NCBI GenBank assembly: GCA_021770345.1
Contig: JAETRD010000006.1
Span: forward strand, 221,454-285,453
Direction: 5' to 3'
Length of the DNA: 64,000 nt
DNA from: Lachnospiraceae bacterium
GTDB taxonomy: Bacteria > Bacillota > Clostridia > Lachnospirales > Lachnospiraceae
The notes beneath the pieces are model-generated. The model made no database searches, was not told where the DNA came from, and saw nothing but the letters and a program-made list of their open reading frames with translations. Below, piece after piece: positions 1 to 8,840 of the stretch; position 1 is the first letter of the stretch, and each line of letters opens with the position of its first letter. The translations under genes were made by a program, and so were the position numbers.

Positions 1-1
1 T

Positions 2-2245
2 GACTTTTCCTATGAGAGCGTGTTCCGCTTCCTGCGGTGCGGCCTGTTTCTGCGCGAGGAGGATGTGGATCTTCTCGAAAACTATGTGCGCGCAAAAGGA
101 ATCCGCGGGAGAAGGCGCTGGGGTGAGCGCTGGAGAGCATCGAGGAGGGAGGAGGCGGACGGGGAGCGAAAAAAGCAGGAGCTCGACCTCATCAACGGGT
201 TGCGGGAGCAGGTGTCGGAGGCGTTTGCGCCGCTTGCCGCGGCCTTTTCGGGAGGCGGGCATTCCGCTGCGGAGCAGACATATGCGCTTTACCGGTTTAT
301 CGAGCGGCTCGGGGTGGAGGAACAGTTAAAGCGGAAGGAGCAGTCTCTGACCGAGGAGGGGGAACGCCTGCAGCTGGCGCAGGAGTACGCCCAGATATAC
401 CGGATTGTCATGGATCTGCTGGACAAGGTATATACGCTGCTTGGGGACGAGCAGCCTGGCATCCGGGAGTACAGTGATATTCTCGACGCGGGGTTTGAGG
501 CGGCGAAAGTGGGGATCATTCCCCCCGGAAACGACCGTGTCACAATCGGGGATATCGAGCGGACGAGATTAAATCATATTAGGATTTTATTTTTTGTCGG
601 AGTCAATGACGGTGTTGTGCCGAAGCTTGGGAACCCGGGGGGCATCATCTCACAGTTCGAGCGGGAGATGATGGCGGAGCATCATCTGGAACTGGCGCCG
701 CTTGAGCGGGAGCGCGTATTTATCCAAAAGTTTTATCTGTATTTAAATATGACGAAACCCTCCGACCGCCTGTATGTGACTTACTCGAAGGTGAATTCCG
801 ACGGGAAGGCGCTGCGCAGCTCCTACCTGATCGGAACCTTGCAGCATATGTTTCCGGACCTTGTGGCATTGGAGCCCGCAGAGGCGGAGTGCGAGAGGGA
901 TGTCCTGACTCCGGAGAACGGAATCCGCTATCTGCTCGCGGGATTGTGGCGGCGGGGAGACTGGGATGAGGATGCCTGGTATGCGCTTTTGCACTGGTAT
1001 CTGTCGCGGGAGCCGTACCGCAGTGAAGTTTACCGCCTCTTTGACGCGGCGTTCGGGGTGCATGCCGACACTCCGATCGGGCGGGCGGCGGTGCGGGCGC
1101 TTTACGGCACCGAGCTTGAAAACAGCGTCACGCGCCTGGAGCGTTTTGCGGCCTGTGCGTTTTCACATTTTCTGGATTACGGCCTGATGCTCAGAGAGCG
1201 CGAGGAGTACGGGTTTGCAAGCGTGGATATGGGAAATATCTATCACGATGCGCTGGAGCATTTCGCGCGTCGGGTCGACGCGTCGGAGTATACCTGGTTT
1301 AACGTTCCGCAGGCGCTGCAGGAGCAGTGGGTGGAGGAGAGCATGGAGGATGCGATTCTGGGGAACCCAAACGCCGGGGCCTGCGCGGAGGCGCGGAACC
1401 GCTATCTGCTCGCGCAGATGAAAGCGACGATGCGAAAGACGGTCTGGGCGCTTATTGCGCAGGTGCAGAAAGGGCGCTTTACGCCGAAGGAATTTGAGGT
1501 GTCTTTCTCGCGCGCCGACAATCTGGCTGCGCTGCGCTTTTCCCTAAGCGAGGAGGAAAAAATGCGGCTGAAAGGCCGCATCGACCGGGTGGACACCTAC
1601 GAGACGGCGGATAAGGTGTATGTCCGGATTATCGACTATAAATCGGGAAATACGAGTTTTTCCCTGCTCAATCTGTATCACGGGCTGCAGCTGCAGCTGG
1701 TCGTGTATATGAATGCGGCGCTCGAGCTGGAGCAGAAAAAGTATCCGGCAAAACAGGTCGTGCCGGCGGGGATTTTCTATTATCACATTGCCAATCCGAT
1801 GGTGGAGGGGCAGGGGACGGAGTCGGAGGATGAGATTCGGCAGAGCGTGCTCGCGCAGCTCGCGTTAAACGGGCTTGTAAACGCGGATTCGGAGATTTAC
1901 CGGGCGATGGATGAGGACTTTTCCGGCAGCTCCTCGGTGATTCCGGTGTCGTTAAAGACAGACGGGACGCCGCGGGCAAATTCAAAGCTCGCAGACAGCG
2001 GGGAGTTTGCGCGGATGGCGGATTATGTGAATCAAACGATTCTTTCGACCGGGAAGAAGATTATGGCGGGCGACGCTTCGGTAGCGCCCTATCTGCTGGA
2101 TGGAAAGAGCGGCTGCGATTATTGTCCCTATCACACGGTGTGCGGGTTTGACACCCGGATTCCGGGCTATGCCTATCGGAAATTAAAGAAGTTCGGCCGC
2201 GCGGAGGAAATTTTTTCGGCGATGGAGGATGGAGGGAAACAATGA
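2..2245 (-). other. Orientation note: no minus-strand gene supported here
   Basis: Only the plus-strand addB reading is supported in this interval. Its minus-strand open frames are short, overlap one another and have no ribosome binding sites. They are complement shadows of a GC-rich coding sequence. Confidence 0.8.
2..2245 (+). CDS. addB: ATP-dependent helicase/nuclease subunit B (AddB/RexB), 5' truncated
   Basis: C-terminal part of AddB, the second nuclease-bearing subunit of the AddAB double-strand-break resection enzyme that loads RecA at Chi-like sites. The reading frame is open from base 2, so the N-terminal helicase-like half lies outside the window. The RecB-type nuclease motif is visible as IIDYKSG (about base 1640). 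The four cysteines that chelate the AddB iron-sulfur cluster are present: one before the nuclease region (codon at 1154) and a CxxC...C group at the C-terminus (codons at 2114, 2123, 2141). The stop overlaps the addA start as ATGA, which indicates translational coupling. Family assignment is firm; the true start cannot be seen. Confidence 0.95.
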   Translation, partial: DFSYESVFRFLRCGLFLREEDVDLLENYVRAKGIRGRRRWGERWRASRREEADGERKKQELDLINGLREQVSEAFAPLAAAFSGGGHSAAEQTYALYRFIERLGVEEQLKRKEQSLTEEGERLQLAQEYAQIYRIVMDLLDKVYTLLGDEQPGIREYSDILDAGFEAAKVGIIPPGNDRVTIGDIERTRLNHIRILFFVGVNDGVVPKLGNPGGIISQFEREMMAEHHLELAPLERERVFIQKFYLYLNMTKPSDRLYVTYSKVNSDGKALRSSYLIGTLQHMFPDLVALEPAEAECERDVLTPENGIRYLLAGLWRRGDWDEDAWYALLHWYLSREPYRSEVYRLFDAAFGVHADTPIGRAAVRALYGTELENSVTRLERFAACAFSHFLDYGLMLREREEYGFASVDMGNIYHDALEHFARRVDASEYTWFNVPQALQEQWVEESMEDAILGNPNAGACAEARNRYLLAQMKATMRKTVWALIAQVQKGRFTPKEFEVSFSRADNLAALRFSLSEEEKMRLKGRIDRVDTYETADKVYVRIIDYKSGNTSFSLLNLYHGLQLQLVVYMNAALELEQKKYPAKQVVPAGIFYYHIANPMVEGQGTESEDEIRQSVLAQLALNGLVNADSEIYRAMDEDFSGSSSVIPVSLKTDGTPRANSKLADSGEFARMADYVNQTILSTGKKIMAGDASVAPYLLDGKSGCDYCPYHTVCGFDTRIPGYAYRKLKKFGRAEEIFSAMEDGGKQ

Positions 2246-5200
2246 GCGTTTCATGGACCAAGGAGCAGCAGCAGGTCATCGACCTTCGAAAACGAAATAT
2301 TTTAGTGTCCGCAGCGGCGGGCTCCGGCAAGACCGCGGTGCTCGTGGAACGCATTATCCGTATGATCACGGATGCGGCGGAGCCGGTGGACATCGACCGG
2401 CTTTTGATCGTGACGTTTACGAATGCGGCGGCGGCCGAGATGCGGGAGCGCATCGGCGCCGCAATCGAAAAGGCGCTTTTGGAGACGCCGGAGAGTGAGC
2501 ATTTGCAGCGGCAGCTGACGCTTCTGCACAACGCGCAGATTACGACGATAGACAGTTTCTGCCTCTATGTCATCCGCAATCATTTTCATGAGATTGATCT
2601 CGAGCCGGGCTTTCGCATCGGGGACGAGGGGGAGTTAAAGCTTCTGCGGGAGGACGTGTTAGACGCGGTGATGGAGCGAAATTATGAGGCCGCAGAGGAG
2701 CCGTTTCTCGCGTTTATGGACAGCTATATGACCGGCAGGAGCGACGCGGGTGTCGGGGAGATGATCCTCTCCCTCTACGAGTTTTCGCGCAGCTACCCGT
2801 GGCCGGGAGAGTGGCTTGATGGCTGCGCGGCGGGGTATGCGTGCGCGGATGCGGAGGCGATGGAGCAGGCGGTGTGGATGCGTGCGCTGACGGACAATCT
2901 GCGCTGCGTGGCGGCGGATGCGGCAAAAAACCTTCGGGAGGCGCTTGCGCTGTGCCTTGCGGAGGACGGGCCGTATATGTATGAGGGAGTCATACGCAGC
3001 GATATGGAGCAGTACGAGCAGCTTGCGGCCTGTGAAAGCTTTCGGGATTTTTATCGGGCCGTCTCCGCCGTAGGTTACGGGAGGCTTCCGTCGAGCCGCG
3101 GATTTGCGGGTGATGCGGACAAGCTTGCGCGGGTGAAGGAGATCCGGGATGACGGCAAGGAGCTTGTGGGAAAGCTGCGGAAGCAGTACTTTTTTGCGGA
3201 ACCTGAGGTGATGGCGGAGCAGCTTTTAAAAACTGCGCCGATGGCTGCGGAGCTTGTGCGTCTTGCAAAGGAATTTGCGGAGGCTTTTGCCGGGGAGAAG
3301 CGCCGGAAAAATCTCGTGGATTTCCATGACCTGGAGCATTTTGCACTGAATATTCTGGTGGACGGGACGACGAAGGAGCCGCGGCGGGCGGCGGAGGAGT
3401 TCCGGGACACGTTTGCGGAGATTATGATCGACGAGTACCAGGACAGCAATCATGTGCAGGAGACCATCCTACGCGCGATTTCGCGGGAGGAACGGGGGCA
3501 GAATAATATTTTTATGGTGGGGGACGTCAAGCAGAGCATCTACCGGTTCCGGCTGGCGAGGCCCGAGCTTTTCATGGAAAAATATGACACTTACGATACA
3601 CAGGAGAGCGCGAAACAGCGCATTGACCTGCACAAAAATTTCCGGAGCCGGGAAGAGGTGCTTTCCTTTACAAATGACCTCTTTTCCCGCATGATGGCGC
3701 GGGACCTCGGAAATGTGGAGTATGACGATGCGGCGGCGCTCTACCCCGGCGCTTCTTACCAGGAGAGTGCGGACGCGTCGATGTTTGCGCCCGAGGTACT
3801 TCTTGCGGACGGGGCCGACGAGCTGCTTTCCGACGCGCCGGAGTCTGCCGACCGAAAGACCATAGAAGCGCATCTTGTCGCGGACCGCATCCGAAAACTG
3901 ATGGGACATCAGCTAGTGACCGACAGAGAGACCGGCGCGCTCCGGCCGGTGCGCTATGCGGATATTGTGATTCTGCTGCGCAGCCTGAGCGGCACGGCGG
4001 ATGTGTTTTCCGCAGTGTTAAACGACGCCGGGATTCCGGCGCATGCGGTGTCGGCGACGGGGTATTTTTCTGCGGTCGAAGTCCAGACTGTGCTTGCCAT
4101 GCTGCGGATTCTTGACAATCCGCGGCAGGATATCCCGCTTACGGCGGTGCTGCGCTCCCCGATTGTGGGGCTGACGGACGAGGAGCTGGCGCTTTTGCGC
4201 ATCCGGGACAGGGAACAGCCGTTTTACGCGTGTGTGTGGGAGTGCTGCAGGAAACTCGTGGATGCGTCCGCGGGCGCGGAGGAGACGGCGGCAGAGAAAC
4301 GCGGGGAGGAATCCGCGAGCCTCGGGGAGGAATCCGCATCCCCCGGGGAGGAATCCGCGGCAGTCTCCCCGGCGCTTGGTGCGAAGCTGTCCGGCTTTTC
4401 CCGGATGTATGAAAAGCTGCGCGGGCTTGTCCCGGACACGCCGATTCACGAGCTGCTCGAAATCCTGCTGCGGGAAACCGGCTACGGGAACTATGCGGCG
4501 GCCATGCCTGCCGGGAAGCGTCGGGAGGCAAATCTGCATATGCTCATCGAGCGCGCCATCGCCTACGAGCGGACGAGCTACCGGGGACTGTTTCACTTCG
4601 TGCGCTACATCGACAAGCTGCAGAAATACGAGGTGGATTTCGGGGAGGCGGACATGATTTCGGAAAATGCCGATGTAGTCCGCATTATGAGTATTCATAA
4701 GAGCAAGGGACTGGAATTTCCGGTTGTGTTTGTCTGCGGGCTCGGAAAACAGTTCAACAGGCAGGATGTCCGGGGGCGCATGGTGATCCACCCGGAGCTT
4801 GGGCTTGGACTGGACTGCATGGACGGCGTGCGCAGGATCAAAACGCCTACGATTTTAAAACGCGCACTCGGCAAGCAGACGGACCTGGAAAATCTCGGGG
4901 AGGAGCTTCGGGTGCTCTATGTGGCGCTGACGCGGGCGAAGGAAAAGCTGATCCTGACCGGGATGCGAAAAAATGCCGCAGACGAGCTCGCGCGTCTTGC
5001 GGCGGCATCCGAGGCGGCGCCGTTTGAGGAGTTTGCGCGCAAACCGCTTTCCTATCTGCGCAGAGAGGGGGCATCCGGCTATCTGGACTGGCTGCTTCCG
5101 GCGCTGTTGTCTTACCCGGGGAGGTATCCGGTGCAGGTGGTTCCGCTTGCGGAGCTTGTGACGGAAGAGGCAGGGGCAGCGGCGCAGGGAGTGCTGACTG

Positions 5201-6015
5201 CGGAGGCGTGTATGAAAGCGGCGGAGTGTGCGGACCCCAAAACGGTGGAATCATTTGCGAAGCGGTTTGCGTTCCGGTATGCGCACGCCGGAGATCTGAA
5301 CCGGAAAAACAAATATTCCGTGTCGGAGCTTAAGCACCGCGCGATGCGCGAGCTGTCGCAGCAGGAGGAGACGGAGATGAAGCCGGTATTCCCCACGGAG
5401 GAAATCATTCCCTACAAACCGACATTCGTGCAGCGCATGGAAGCGGCGGAGGAGAGCGTCAACCGCGGGGCGCTGCGCGGGACGGCGGTGCACCGGGTGA
5501 TGGAGTGCTGCAGCTTTGCCTCCGGGATCCCGGCCGCGGAGCAGGTGCGGGCGCTGACGGAGACGGGAAAGCTTACGCCCGATATGGCGGAACTGGTGAA
5601 ACTGCCGCTGGTGGAGCATTTTTTCGCCTCGGAGGCGGGGCGGCGCATGGCGGAGGCGGAACGGGCAGGAAGGTTGTACCGGGAGAAGCCGTTTGTCATG
5701 GGCTTTACCGCGGAGGAACTAAAGCGGTTCGGTTTCGGGGACGAAGCATCCGGGGAGATGGCGGACGGCGGGGACCTGACGCTGATCCAGGGCATTATCG
5801 ACGTGTTCTGGGTTGAGGATGACGGCATTGTGGTGTTAGACTATAAGACAGACCGGGTGGATACCGGGCAGGAACTTGTCGACCGCTATGCGGCGCAGCT
5901 GCGGCTGTACGGTGAAGCGCTGGAGCGCATCTGCACGGCGCAGGACGGGGGAAGGGGAAAGGTCAAAGAGCGACTGCTCTATTCGTTCCGGCTCGAGAAA
6001 GTCATACCGGTATAA
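2242..6015 (+). CDS. addA: ATP-dependent helicase/nuclease subunit A (AddA)
   Basis: UvrD/Rep-type SF1A helicase fused to a RecB-family nuclease; with AddB it processes DNA double-strand ends for recombination. The Walker A motif AAAGSGKT is at residues 24-31 and the helicase box with DEYQDSN follows near residue 396. Further helicase motifs (GDVKQSIYRFR, SIHKSKGLEFP, LYVALTRAKEKL) come in order, and the nuclease motif VVLDYKTD lies near residue 1197. At 1257 residues it has normal family length. The start is set by the ATGA overlap with addB. Around residues 688-708 there is a Glu/Ser/Gly-rich insert made of three GEESA-containing units (21-bp repeats, 4303-4361), probably in a surface linker. 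Confidence 0.97.
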   Translation: MSVSWTKEQQQVIDLRKRNILVSAAAGSGKTAVLVERIIRMITDAAEPVDIDRLLIVTFTNAAAAEMRERIGAAIEKALLETPESEHLQRQLTLLHNAQITTIDSFCLYVIRNHFHEIDLEPGFRIGDEGELKLLREDVLDAVMERNYEAAEEPFLAFMDSYMTGRSDAGVGEMILSLYEFSRSYPWPGEWLDGCAAGYACADAEAMEQAVWMRALTDNLRCVAADAAKNLREALALCLAEDGPYMYEGVIRSDMEQYEQLAACESFRDFYRAVSAVGYGRLPSSRGFAGDADKLARVKEIRDDGKELVGKLRKQYFFAEPEVMAEQLLKTAPMAAELVRLAKEFAEAFAGEKRRKNLVDFHDLEHFALNILVDGTTKEPRRAAEEFRDTFAEIMIDEYQDSNHVQETILRAISREERGQNNIFMVGDVKQSIYRFRLARPELFMEKYDTYDTQESAKQRIDLHKNFRSREEVLSFTNDLFSRMMARDLGNVEYDDAAALYPGASYQESADASMFAPEVLLADGADELLSDAPESADRKTIEAHLVADRIRKLMGHQLVTDRETGALRPVRYADIVILLRSLSGTADVFSAVLNDAGIPAHAVSATGYFSAVEVQTVLAMLRILDNPRQDIPLTAVLRSPIVGLTDEELALLRIRDREQPFYACVWECCRKLVDASAGAEETAAEKRGEESASLGEESASPGEESAAVSPALGAKLSGFSRMYEKLRGLVPDTPIHELLEILLRETGYGNYAAAMPAGKRREANLHMLIERAIAYERTSYRGLFHFVRYIDKLQKYEVDFGEADMISENADVVRIMSIHKSKGLEFPVVFVCGLGKQFNRQDVRGRMVIHPELGLGLDCMDGVRRIKTPTILKRALGKQTDLENLGEELRVLYVALTRAKEKLILTGMRKNAADELARLAAASEAAPFEEFARKPLSYLRREGASGYLDWLLPALLSYPGRYPVQVVPLAELVTEEAGAAAQGVLTAEACMKAAECADPKTVESFAKRFAFRYAHAGDLNRKNKYSVSELKHRAMRELSQQEETEMKPVFPTEEIIPYKPTFVQRMEAAEESVNRGALRGTAVHRVMECCSFASGIPAAEQVRALTETGKLTPDMAELVKLPLVEHFFASEAGRRMAEAERAGRLYREKPFVMGFTAEELKRFGFGDEASGEMADGGDLTLIQGIIDVFWVEDDGIVVLDYKTDRVDTGQELVDRYAAQLRLYGEALERICTAQDGGRGKVKERLLYSFRLEKVIPV
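4303..4365 (+). repeat. Three 21-bp in-frame tandem repeats inside addA
   Basis: The string GGGGAGGAATCCGC recurs at 4303, 4324 and 4345, an exact 21-bp (7-codon) period, and encodes GEESASL, GEESASP, GEESAAV. The repeats do not break the frame and lie between helicase motifs, so they look like a tolerated linker expansion. Confidence 0.85.
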
Positions 6016-6027
6016 AGGAGGAGGGAC

Positions 6028-7284
6028 ATGTCAGGTTACAAAAATGCAGAGCGGGAAAAAGAAACCGAAAGCTGCCGTGCCGGCGCGGCGTTTCTTTCGG
6101 CCGCGGCCGTTTTGATTCCTTCGCTGACCGGAATCGGCGTGACGGTTTATGAGGGGGATGCGGATGTGTTGAAACGGTTTGAAAAGGAAAACTGCTTTTT
6201 GGCGGAACTGCAGGAGCTGTTTACCGCTTCAGGACTGCAGAAATTTTTCGGGAGTGCCTCGGAATCCGTGATCTATGAGATCACGGACTCGATGGAGGTG
6301 CGGCTGCTCGTGTTCCGGTTTGAAGAGAAGTGGGTGTTACTGGGGCCTTATGTCTGTGAGGCATGGAACGAGACGGACGCGAAATGCCTGCTGGCAAAAC
6401 TGGGAGTCCCCGGAACAGTGCTGTCCCCGTACAAGTCTTACCGCTGCGGATTTCCGGTTTCGGGCCGGAGTTATCCGGTAAAAATTGCACAGCTTCTGGT
6501 TTGTCATGGATGCGGGGAGCAAAACGGGTATCCGGTAAAAGAAATCCGTGCGGATGCGGGGGAGTGCCATGCGGATGCGGTCATTTCGGAGCTCTATGAA
6601 GATGAGAATGTCGTGAATCGACGGTACCGCATCGAGGGCCAGCTTATGGAGGCAGTCAGCCGCGGGGAGATTGAGGAGGCGCGCAGGTGCATAAAAGAGA
6701 TGGGGGGAGTCTGCGCAAACATCCGGTTTCTCTCGGCGGATTTGAAAGACCAGATCGCCGGGGCGGCAATCATGCGGACCGTGGTAAGGCTGGGGGTTAT
6801 CGCATCCGGATTAAACCCGGTCGTCATCGATTACATCAGTCAGGAGTATGCGCAGAAGATGCATCATGCGGTATCGGCGGATAACCTCGCGTATTTACAG
6901 ATGGAACTGCTTGAGCGCATGTGCAGGGAGGTGCGCTGGGATCGGGAAAAACGCTATTCTGCCGGAGTGAAGCGAGCCGTTGATTACATGGACATCCATT
7001 TCGAGCGGGCGGTGACAAAAGCGGAGCTGGCAAAGATTGCGGGGATGAATGAACAGCAGCTGGTGAAACAGTTTTGCCGGGAAACCGGCATGACGATCAA
7101 GCAGTATCTTGCAAAAAAGCGCTGCGACGCGGCTGCCGAGCTTCTGGCGGACAGCAGGCTGAGCATTCAGGAGATCAGCGCCTATGTGGGATATCTGGAC
7201 AATAACTATTTTTCCAAGGTTTTTAAGGCAAACAAAGGCGTTTCACCGCAGGAGTACCGCAGAGAGCACTGGAGGAAACTGTAA
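6028..7284 (+). CDS. AraC-family transcriptional regulator
   Basis: 418-residue regulator. The last ~100 residues form a two-helix-turn-helix AraC/XylS DNA-binding domain (VDYMDIHFERAVTKAELAKI, then the second HTH and the typical ending YVGYLDNNYFSKVFKANKGVSPQEYR). The N-terminal ~300 residues look like a sensor region but match no family I can name; they include a Cys pair (CHGCG). The gene starts 13 bases after addA behind a strong AAAGGAGGAGGG site, so it is probably read through from addBA, and is followed by a hairpin terminator. Its neighbour, the GH88 hydrolase, is a plausible target, but that is inference from adjacency only. Confidence 0.85.
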   Translation: MSGYKNAEREKETESCRAGAAFLSAAAVLIPSLTGIGVTVYEGDADVLKRFEKENCFLAELQELFTASGLQKFFGSASESVIYEITDSMEVRLLVFRFEEKWVLLGPYVCEAWNETDAKCLLAKLGVPGTVLSPYKSYRCGFPVSGRSYPVKIAQLLVCHGCGEQNGYPVKEIRADAGECHADAVISELYEDENVVNRRYRIEGQLMEAVSRGEIEEARRCIKEMGGVCANIRFLSADLKDQIAGAAIMRTVVRLGVIASGLNPVVIDYISQEYAQKMHHAVSADNLAYLQMELLERMCREVRWDREKRYSAGVKRAVDYMDIHFERAVTKAELAKIAGMNEQQLVKQFCRETGMTIKQYLAKKRCDAAAELLADSRLSIQEISAYVGYLDNNYFSKVFKANKGVSPQEYRREHWRKL

Positions 7285-7305
7285 AATTATATCGGCGTTT
7301 TTTCT

Positions 7306-7343
7306 AAAACCTGTCAGTTTTTTCTAACCGACAGGTTTTTTCT
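7306..7343 (+). terminator. Rho-independent terminator after the AraC-family gene
   Basis: Perfect 10-bp stem AAAACCTGTC / GACAGGTTTT (7306-7315 with 7330-7339), 14-nt loop, followed by a T run. It separates the addBA-araC unit from GH88. Confidence 0.85.
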
Positions 7344-7344
7344 T

Positions 7345-7353
7345 TGTTATACT
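7345..7353 (+). promoter_or_regulatory. Candidate extended -10 promoter for the GH88 gene
   Basis: TGTTATACT, an extended -10 (TGn plus TATACT at 7348-7353), lies directly after the terminator and 35 bases before the start codon. No good -35 is visible, so an activator, possibly the neighbouring AraC-type protein, could be needed. Confidence 0.45.
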
Positions 7354-7387
7354 GGGCGTACAATATAAATTTTGAAGGAGGGTTTTT

Positions 7388-8566
7388 ATGCAACGGGAAT
7401 ATGTAAACGCTGCGGATCTGGAATGGGTCGATGGGGTGTACGAGAAGCTGCTGGTAAAGATGCGTGCGGAGTGTGAGCGTGTCGGAACAAAGATTCCCTA
7501 CTGTCCGAAGGACGGGAAGTACGAGGATCTGGGATATCCGGGAGGAATCCATTTCTGGACGAACGGGTTCTGGCCCGGTATGCTCTGGCAGATGTATGAG
7601 GCGACCGGTGAGGAGTGCTACCGGACGGCCGCGGAGGGCGTGGAGGAGCGCCTTGAGGTGATTCTGACTGATTTTAAGGGCGTGGACCATGACGCGGGCT
7701 TCCTGTTTCTGCCTTCCGCGGTGGCGAACTATCGGAAGACGGGAAACGAAACGTCAAAGATGCGCGGGATGCAGGCTGCAAATCTGCTGGCAGGGCGTTT
7801 TAATCCGGAAGGAAACTTTATCCGCGCGTGGGGAGACGGGATGGATGCTTTCTTCGGAAAGAGCGATGTCGATGTAAGCGGCTGGATGATTATCGACTGC
7901 ATGATGAATATCCCGCTGCTCTACTGGGCGAGCGAGATCACGAAAGACCCGCGCTATGCGTATGTCGCAAAACGTCATGCGAAAACCGCGCAGCGGTATG
8001 TAATCCGTGAGGACGGCAGCAGCAACCACATTGTCGGAATTAACCCGAATACCGGAGAATTTGTGGACAATCCGGGCGGACAGGGTTATGAGAAGGGCTC
8101 TTCCTGGAGTCGCGGGCAGTCGTGGGCCGTGTACGGCTTTGCGTTAAGCTACCGCCATACGGGCGATGAGGAGTTCCTGAATACCGCAAAGAAATGCGCG
8201 CATTACTGTATTTCCAATCTTGCGGTCAATGACTGGCTTCCGCTCGTGGATTACCGTGCGCCCGAGGAGCCGTTAAAATATGACTCCACGGCCGGGATGA
8301 TTACCGCCTGCGGTCTGCTTGAGCTGGCGGAGCATGTGGGAGAGCACGAGAGAAAGCTCTATGTTGAGGCTGCAATCCGCATCTTAAAGGCAGGCGACGC
8401 GAAGTTTAATAACTGGGATCCCGAGGTGGATTCGATCGTGGACGGCGGTACGTTCTTCTACCACGACAAGGACGGAAGCAACACGGAAGTTCCGATTATT
8501 TACGGGGACTATTATTTCATCGAAGCGATTCTCCGCCTGAAAGAGAAGGCGCTGTTTATCTGGTAA
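7388..8566 (+). CDS. Glycoside hydrolase family 88 (unsaturated glucuronyl/uronyl hydrolase)
   Basis: GH88 enzymes hydrate and cleave the unsaturated uronic acid that polysaccharide lyases leave at the non-reducing end of glycosaminoglycan or pectin fragments. The 392-residue protein has the family's alpha/alpha-barrel landmarks: WTNGFWPGMLW near the N-terminus, the catalytic-acid motif DHDAGF (Asp about residue 102), IIDCMMNIPLLYWAS with the second key Asp (residue 170), and GSSWSRGQSW with YDSTAGMI further on. There is no signal peptide, so it acts in the cytoplasm on imported oligosaccharides. The ribosome binding site AAGGAGGG sits 6-7 bases before ATG. No lyase or transporter lies beside it, so the substrate source is not evident here. 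Confidence 0.92.
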   Translation: MQREYVNAADLEWVDGVYEKLLVKMRAECERVGTKIPYCPKDGKYEDLGYPGGIHFWTNGFWPGMLWQMYEATGEECYRTAAEGVEERLEVILTDFKGVDHDAGFLFLPSAVANYRKTGNETSKMRGMQAANLLAGRFNPEGNFIRAWGDGMDAFFGKSDVDVSGWMIIDCMMNIPLLYWASEITKDPRYAYVAKRHAKTAQRYVIREDGSSNHIVGINPNTGEFVDNPGGQGYEKGSSWSRGQSWAVYGFALSYRHTGDEEFLNTAKKCAHYCISNLAVNDWLPLVDYRAPEEPLKYDSTAGMITACGLLELAEHVGEHERKLYVEAAIRILKAGDAKFNNWDPEVDSIVDGGTFFYHDKDGSNTEVPIIYGDYYFIEAILRLKEKALFIW

Positions 8567-8583
8567 GAGGAAAAACGGAAACA

Positions 8584-8612
8584 TTGACAAACCGTCATAC
8601 ATATGATATTCT
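8584..8612 (+). promoter_or_regulatory. Sigma-A promoter for the NiCo-riboswitch/CDF transcript
   Basis: TTGACA at 8584-8589, 17-bp spacer, TATTCT at 8607-8612 with an extended TGA before it. This near-consensus promoter sits about 45 bases upstream of the riboswitch aptamer. Confidence 0.8.
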
Positions 8613-8655
8613 ACAGAGACTCAAGAACTCTTTGCACTGCATATAATCTACAGTA

Positions 8656-8740
8656 CAAACTGAGCAGACCGTGACATATGTCATGGAGTCGGGTCACATG
8701 AGTGACAGTGGAATCTTTTACATCCGCGGGACAGTAGTTG
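8656..8740 (+). promoter_or_regulatory. NiCo (czcD-type) riboswitch aptamer
   Basis: The segment carries the conserved pieces of the four-way-junction NiCo riboswitch: ACTGAGCAG at the 5' side, GTCGGGT in the middle and GCGGGACAGT at the 3' side. Helices can be drawn: P1 8656-8662 with 8732-8740 (two-base bulge), P2 8669-8676 with 8679-8686, P3 8693-8697 with 8702-8706, P4 8708-8712 with 8723-8727. The class senses Ni2+/Co2+ (Fe2+ has also been proposed) and normally controls CDF exporters, which is exactly the gene downstream. Metal binding would hold P1 and P4 and prevent terminator folding, an ON switch. Confidence 0.9.
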
Positions 8741-8767
8741 CTATTACTGATTCGCGGGTGTTTTTTT
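8721..8767 (+). terminator. Riboswitch-controlled intrinsic terminator
   Basis: Outer stem CATCCGCG (8721-8728) with CGCGGGTG (8753-8760), inner stem CAGTA (8732-8736) with TACTG (8745-8749), then seven T. Both 5' arms are shared with riboswitch helices P4 and P1, so aptamer and terminator are mutually exclusive. Confidence 0.88.
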
Positions 8768-8840
8768 ATATTCAAGAAACCTTCCCGCAAATATCCGGTG
8801 TCACAGAGCTGTCTAAAAATGATTTTCGGAGGCTGTTGAT

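Noticed and set aside
4018-4791. 257-codon minus-strand frame inside addA
   Set aside because: Overlaps essential helicase motifs on the other strand, has no initiation signal, and its translation has no domain pattern.
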